9,829 nucleotides of DNA from CBIHON01 sp966211965. Its GTDB lineage: Bacteria; Pseudomonadota; Gammaproteobacteria; Burkholderiales; Burkholderiaceae_D. Below the pieces are notes generated by a model. It saw only the letters and a list, made by a program, of their open reading frames with translations, was not told the DNA's origin and made no database searches. The stretch is taken from positions 1-9,829 of the forward strand of contig CBIHON010000080.1 of assembly GCA_966211965.1 (NCBI GenBank), given 5' to 3'. The translations under genes and the position numbers were made by a program. Below are positions 6,846 to 9,829 of this stretch, in pieces. The first letter of the stretch is position 1. Each line of letters begins with the position of its first letter.

Positions 6846-7142
6846 TGTTTTTCAATATAATCCAATGGCCTTGTCCGGGAATCCAAATATCTTGTTGCGT
6901 CTTGAAAATTTGCGCGCTGCGGCTGCATGGCCATACTCTCACCCGCCATCGGTCTCCGCGGCGGCTCCCATTGGCTGACGCTCCTCCCGCAGATCGTCAC
7001 TACCGCACCCCACACCCCGCGCCAGGCCATCGTCTCGCCGGCCAAAATACGCTGCAATTGCCGCGCATGCCGGTTCGAGCGCATGGATCACCGCCGCATC
7101 CCAGGAGCGCGAGAATTCCACGAAAGCGAAGCGGCATGGGCA
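6846..7142. other. gene-free stretch, probably eroded sequence
   Basis: About 300 bases between the dehydrogenase stop and the regulator remnant hold no reading frame that I recognise on either strand. Minus-strand frames are short and broken; one of about 60 codons (7121-6939) has no family resemblance or ribosome site. The missing N-terminal part of the regulator would be expected here but I cannot detect it. AT-rich patches occur at about 6843-6865. I see no transposase or inverted repeat that would mark an insertion. Confidence 0.5.
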
Positions 7143-7164
7143 TCAAATGTCAAAACTGATGCCC
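7138..7164 (-). terminator. hairpin spanning the stop codon of the ALDH7-type gene
   Basis: GGGCATCA (7138-7145) and TGATGCCC (7157-7164) are perfect 8-bp inverted repeats with an 11-nt loop. The arm at 7138-7145 includes the TGA stop of the dehydrogenase gene. On the minus strand no run of T follows, so it is a weak intrinsic terminator at best; it may be a 3'-end stabiliser or only a chance palindrome. It marks the likely end of the two-gene unit. Confidence 0.35.
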
Positions 7165-8648
7165 TGCGCCAGCGGCAGCGAATCGCTGTAATTGATCGTA
7201 TTGGTGGCGCGCCGCATATAAGATTTCCACGCATCCGACCCTGATTCCCGTCCGCCGCCGGTGTCCTTCTCGCCGCCGAATGCGCCGCCGATTTCGGCCC
7301 CGCTCGGTCCGATGTTGACGTTGGCAATGCCGCAATCGCTGCCCTTGGCCGACATGAAGAGTTCGGCTTCGCGCAGATCGGTGGTGAAGATACTTGACGA
7401 CAGACCTTGCGGCACTTCGTTGTTCCAGGCGATGGCCTGTTCCAGTTTTTGATAGCGCACGATGTAGAGAATCGGCGCAAAGGTTTCATGATGCATCAGC
7501 GTGCTCTGCGCCGGCATTTCAACCAGGGCCGGACGGACATAATAAGCATCTGCGCAATCACCGATCAGGATGCGTGCTCCGCCCACCACCCGCCCCTGTT
7601 CCGCACGTGCGGCGTCGAGCGCGCGCTGCATGCCGTCGAAGGCGGCGCGATCGATCAAGGGTCCGATCAGTGTGGATTTCTCAAGCGGACTGCCGATCGG
7701 CAAACCGGCATAGATTTTTTCCAGGCGCGGCACCAGCGTGTCGTACACGCTGTCATGTACGAACAGACGGCGCAGCGTGGTGCAGCGCTGGCCCGCAGTT
7801 CCCACGGCCGAAAACACGATTGCGCGCACCGCCATCTCCAGGTCGGCGCTGGGCGCGACAATCATCGCATTATTGCCGCCCAGTTCAAGGATGGTGCGCG
7901 CCAGGCGCCCGGCACAGGCTTGCGCTACCGCCCGGCCCATTTGCGTGCTGCCGGTGGCGCTGATCAAGGGAACGCGCTTGTCGTCCGCCAGCGCCTGTCC
8001 GCAGTCGCGGCCGCCGATAACCAATTGCGACAAGCCGGCCGGGGCATCGCTGCCGAAACGCGCTGCCGCCTTCTCAAACAAGGCCTGCACCGCGATCGCG
8101 GTCAACGGCGTTTTTTCGGAAGGCTTCCAGACCACGCTATTGCCGCAAACGAAAGCCAGCGCCGCGTTCCAGGCCCACACCGCAACCGGGAAATTAAAAG
8201 CGGAAATCACGCCCACCACGCCCAGCGGATGCCAGGTCTCCATCATGCGGTGCCCCGGCCGTTCGGACGCGATCGTCAGCCCGTACACCTGGCGCGACAG
8301 GCCGACCGCGAAGTCGCAGATGTCGATCATCTCCTGCACTTCACCCAAGCCCTCTTGCAAAATCTTGCCGGCCTCGATCGTGACCAGTTTGCCCAGTGCT
8401 TCCTTATGCGCGCGCAACTCCTCTCCGAACAGGCGGATCAACTCGCCGCGCCGCGGCGCCGGCACGTTGCGCCATTGCAGGAAGGCGGTATGCCCCGCCG
8501 CAATCTTGGCGCCGACCTGGTCGGTCTGATCGCAACGCAAGCTGGCCAGCGTGTCGCCGGTGATGGGCGTTGCGCAACGCAAGTCCTGGCCTTGATGGGC
8601 AGGCAGATCGACTCCCAGTTCACGCAGTAAATTCGCTATCGGTTGCAT
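7143..8648 (-). CDS. amaB: L-aminoadipate-semialdehyde / piperideine-6-carboxylate dehydrogenase (ALDH7 type)
   Basis: The enzyme oxidises 2-aminoadipate 6-semialdehyde, in equilibrium with piperideine-6-carboxylate, to 2-aminoadipate with NAD(P)+, a step of lysine catabolism. The 501-residue product closely follows the ALDH7A1 (antiquitin) pattern. Landmarks: ISAFNFPVAVWAWNAALA from about 148 with Asn152, WKPSEKTPLTA near 174-184, ILELGGNNA with Glu255, GTAGQRCTTLRRLFVHDS with nucleophile Cys289, HETFAPILY near 387-395, AWNNEVPQGLSSS near 407-419 and GAEIGGAFGGEKDTGGGRES near 450-469. The start at 8648 (MQPIANLL) has AGGAAA (8655-8660) six nt upstream. The 25-nt gap to the upstream saccharopine dehydrogenase-like gene indicates one transcript and supports lysine breakdown, since that family releases the same semialdehyde. 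The symbol follows Pseudomonas usage and is less certain than the enzyme family. Confidence 0.92.
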   Translation of the reverse strand: MQPIANLLRELGVDLPAHQGQDLRCATPITGDTLASLRCDQTDQVGAKIAAGHTAFLQWRNVPAPRRGELIRLFGEELRAHKEALGKLVTIEAGKILQEGLGEVQEMIDICDFAVGLSRQVYGLTIASERPGHRMMETWHPLGVVGVISAFNFPVAVWAWNAALAFVCGNSVVWKPSEKTPLTAIAVQALFEKAAARFGSDAPAGLSQLVIGGRDCGQALADDKRVPLISATGSTQMGRAVAQACAGRLARTILELGGNNAMIVAPSADLEMAVRAIVFSAVGTAGQRCTTLRRLFVHDSVYDTLVPRLEKIYAGLPIGSPLEKSTLIGPLIDRAAFDGMQRALDAARAEQGRVVGGARILIGDCADAYYVRPALVEMPAQSTLMHHETFAPILYIVRYQKLEQAIAWNNEVPQGLSSSIFTTDLREAELFMSAKGSDCGIANVNIGPSGAEIGGAFGGEKDTGGGRESGSDAWKSYMRRATNTINYSDSLPLAQGISFDI

Positions 8649-8673
8649 TCTTGATTTCCTTTTCGAGCAATAT

Positions 8674-9765
8674 TCACGCAGCGTAAAAACGGCCAAAGCG
8701 ATTCGCCAGGAAATCTTCCAGCCTGGCCTGCTCCTGGCGCACCAGACCTTGTTGCGGCAATGTTCCCTGCCGCACCAGATCGACCATGGTACAGATGCCG
8801 GCCGCCGTGGTGATCTGGATCGCCGAGAGCAATTGACCGTTCACGTTTTGGCTGTAGATCTTCTTGGCATAGGTTTCCTGTTCCAGGCGGCCGTCGCGCG
8901 TGCCGCAGACGCTGACGAAGACCAGCACCACGTCCTGCTTGGTGATCGGAATCGACGCTTCCATCACTTCCTTCAGGATGGGACGGCGGGCCGGCTGCCC
9001 CAATTGCAGATCGCGGATCAGGAGCTTGATGATATCGCGATGTCCGGGATAACGGACGGTCTTGTAATTCAGGTTTTGCACCTTGCCGGCCAGACTTTCG
9101 CACAGCGTACCCAGGCCGCCGGAAGTATTGAAGGCTTCGTAGTCGATGCCGTCCAGCGCAAAATGTTCCATCTCTTCGAGCGCCGACACTTCGCGCAAAT
9201 GGCCGTCGACGATCGCCTCGCAAGGATTGCAGTATTCATTGATCAGGCCGTCGGTGCTCCAGGTCAGGTTATATTTGAGCGCATTGTTCGGATAGATCGG
9301 CAGAGCGCCGACGCGCATGTTCACGTCGCGCAAGGTGTCGAAACGGCTGGCCACGTCGTTGGCCACCACCGAAATGAAGCCGGGCGCGAGGCCGCATTGC
9401 GGCACGAAGGCGGTGGCGGAATTTTCGGCAAGCTGCTTGACGACACGCGTGCTTTCGACGTCTTCGGTCAGATCGAAATAATGGGAACGCGCCTTTTTGG
9501 CGGCGGCGGCAATCACCGGAGTCAGAAAATAGGGGCAGGCGGAGAGCGTGACGTCATGGCCTTCGATCAGCCTGGTGACGGTATCCGGATCGGAGATATC
9601 AGCCAAGACGGTAGTGACATCGGGGAATTCGGCCTGCTTCACATATTGCATGCGTTGCGGATCGCGATCGGCCACGGTCAATTGATAATCGCCGGTGTGG
9701 GACAACAGGTTGAGAATGGCATCGCCGATTTTACCGGCGCCCAAGAGGATCAGTTTGGTTTTCAT
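8674..9765 (-). CDS. saccharopine dehydrogenase-like NAD(P)-binding protein
   Basis: Likely a saccharopine dehydrogenase (glutamate-forming): saccharopine plus NAD(P)+ to aminoadipate semialdehyde and glutamate. The 363-residue product begins with a Rossmann motif, LILLGAGKIGDA, with Gly9-x-Gly11-x-x-Gly14, followed by the acidic strand end TVADRDP near 30-36. A conserved QCGLAPGF loop is near 123-130, and the C-terminus contains GQLLSAIQITTAAGICTMVD from 310 and the FLANRFGRFY tail near 352-361, as in Lys9-like proteins. I prefer the ATG at 9765 over the one at 9771: AAGAGAG abuts the first ATG but lies six nt from the second. It is co-directional with and 25 nt from the semialdehyde dehydrogenase, which would consume its product. 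No lysine-ketoglutarate reductase is visible; it may lie outside the window. Carboxynorspermidine dehydrogenase-type activity is an alternative for this superfamily. Confidence 0.82.
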   Translation of the reverse strand: MKTKLILLGAGKIGDAILNLLSHTGDYQLTVADRDPQRMQYVKQAEFPDVTTVLADISDPDTVTRLIEGHDVTLSACPYFLTPVIAAAAKKARSHYFDLTEDVESTRVVKQLAENSATAFVPQCGLAPGFISVVANDVASRFDTLRDVNMRVGALPIYPNNALKYNLTWSTDGLINEYCNPCEAIVDGHLREVSALEEMEHFALDGIDYEAFNTSGGLGTLCESLAGKVQNLNYKTVRYPGHRDIIKLLIRDLQLGQPARRPILKEVMEASIPITKQDVVLVFVSVCGTRDGRLEQETYAKKIYSQNVNGQLLSAIQITTAAGICTMVDLVRQGTLPQQGLVRQEQARLEDFLANRFGRFYAA

Positions 9766-9829
9766 GTTCATCTCTCTTACAGCCTGTTTGAAAATGAGAT
9801 TTTATTGAAGTCCGAACAAGTCTAATCAC

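Noticed and set aside
6927..7244. 105-codon plus-strand open frame across the gene-free stretch
   Set aside because: It runs into the antisense of the ALDH7-type gene, has no family resemblance that I recognise and no clear ribosome site.
7407..8630. 407-codon plus-strand open frame
   Set aside because: It lies wholly antisense to the well-supported ALDH7-type gene, has no recognisable domain, is rich in Arg/His/Gln as shadow frames are, and has no convincing ribosome site.
8749..9825. 358-codon plus-strand open frame
   Set aside because: It is antisense to the saccharopine dehydrogenase-like gene, whose Rossmann motif and family C-terminus are clear; the plus-strand product resembles nothing known.
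9772..9829. Possible promoter of the saccharopine dehydrogenase-like gene (TAAAAT on the minus strand)
   Set aside because: The -10-like hexamer has no acceptable -35 at 16-18 bp and the region is cut by the window edge.

Overview
The window looks like a chromosomal segment of a betaproteobacterium. Burkholderiales is likely and Oxalobacteraceae plausible, inferred from the moderately high GC, the gene families and the gene order; no marker gene fixes the taxon. Every gene I can support lies on the minus strand, so transcription runs from high to low coordinates. The long plus-strand reading frames are antisense shadows. No tRNA, rRNA, CRISPR array or insertion sequence was seen.

Region A (9765 to 7143) holds a two-gene unit: a saccharopine dehydrogenase-like protein, then, 25 bases downstream, an ALDH7-type aminoadipate-semialdehyde / piperideine-6-carboxylate dehydrogenase. 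Together they could take saccharopine to 2-aminoadipate in lysine breakdown. A perfect 8-bp hairpin spans the stop codon of the second gene.

Region B (7142 to 6478) is decayed. It contains a remnant of an AraC-family regulator of the Pseudomonas ArgR type. The remnant has lost its N-terminal domain and first helix-turn-helix, and its two surviving pieces lie in different frames. About 300 bases next to it have no recognisable gene.

Region C (6477 to 1) is the arginine succinyltransferase (AST) catabolic locus, preceded by a small GNAT acetyltransferase. The order astC, aruF, aruG, astD, astB matches the Pseudomonas aruCFGDBE operon, with the two succinyltransferase subunits as separate tandem paralogues; astB runs off the window and astE is expected beyond it. 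The products turn arginine into succinylarginine (AruF/AruG), succinylornithine (AstB), succinylglutamate semialdehyde (AstC) and succinylglutamate (AstD). aruF, aruG and astD are tightly packed (15-nt gap, then an ATGA overlap). The two wide spacers, astC-aruF (252 nt) and astD-astB (187 nt), carry C/T-rich inverted-repeat elements. Upstream of astC is a good -10 box with a weak -35 and three GAAACT half-sites, one pair forming a dyad, which is the best regulatory candidate here.

The most interesting points are the ArgR-like remnant beside the operon it would be expected to control, the GAAACT operator candidate, and the SSAT-like acetyltransferase between them. I do not see a clearly novel multi-gene system.
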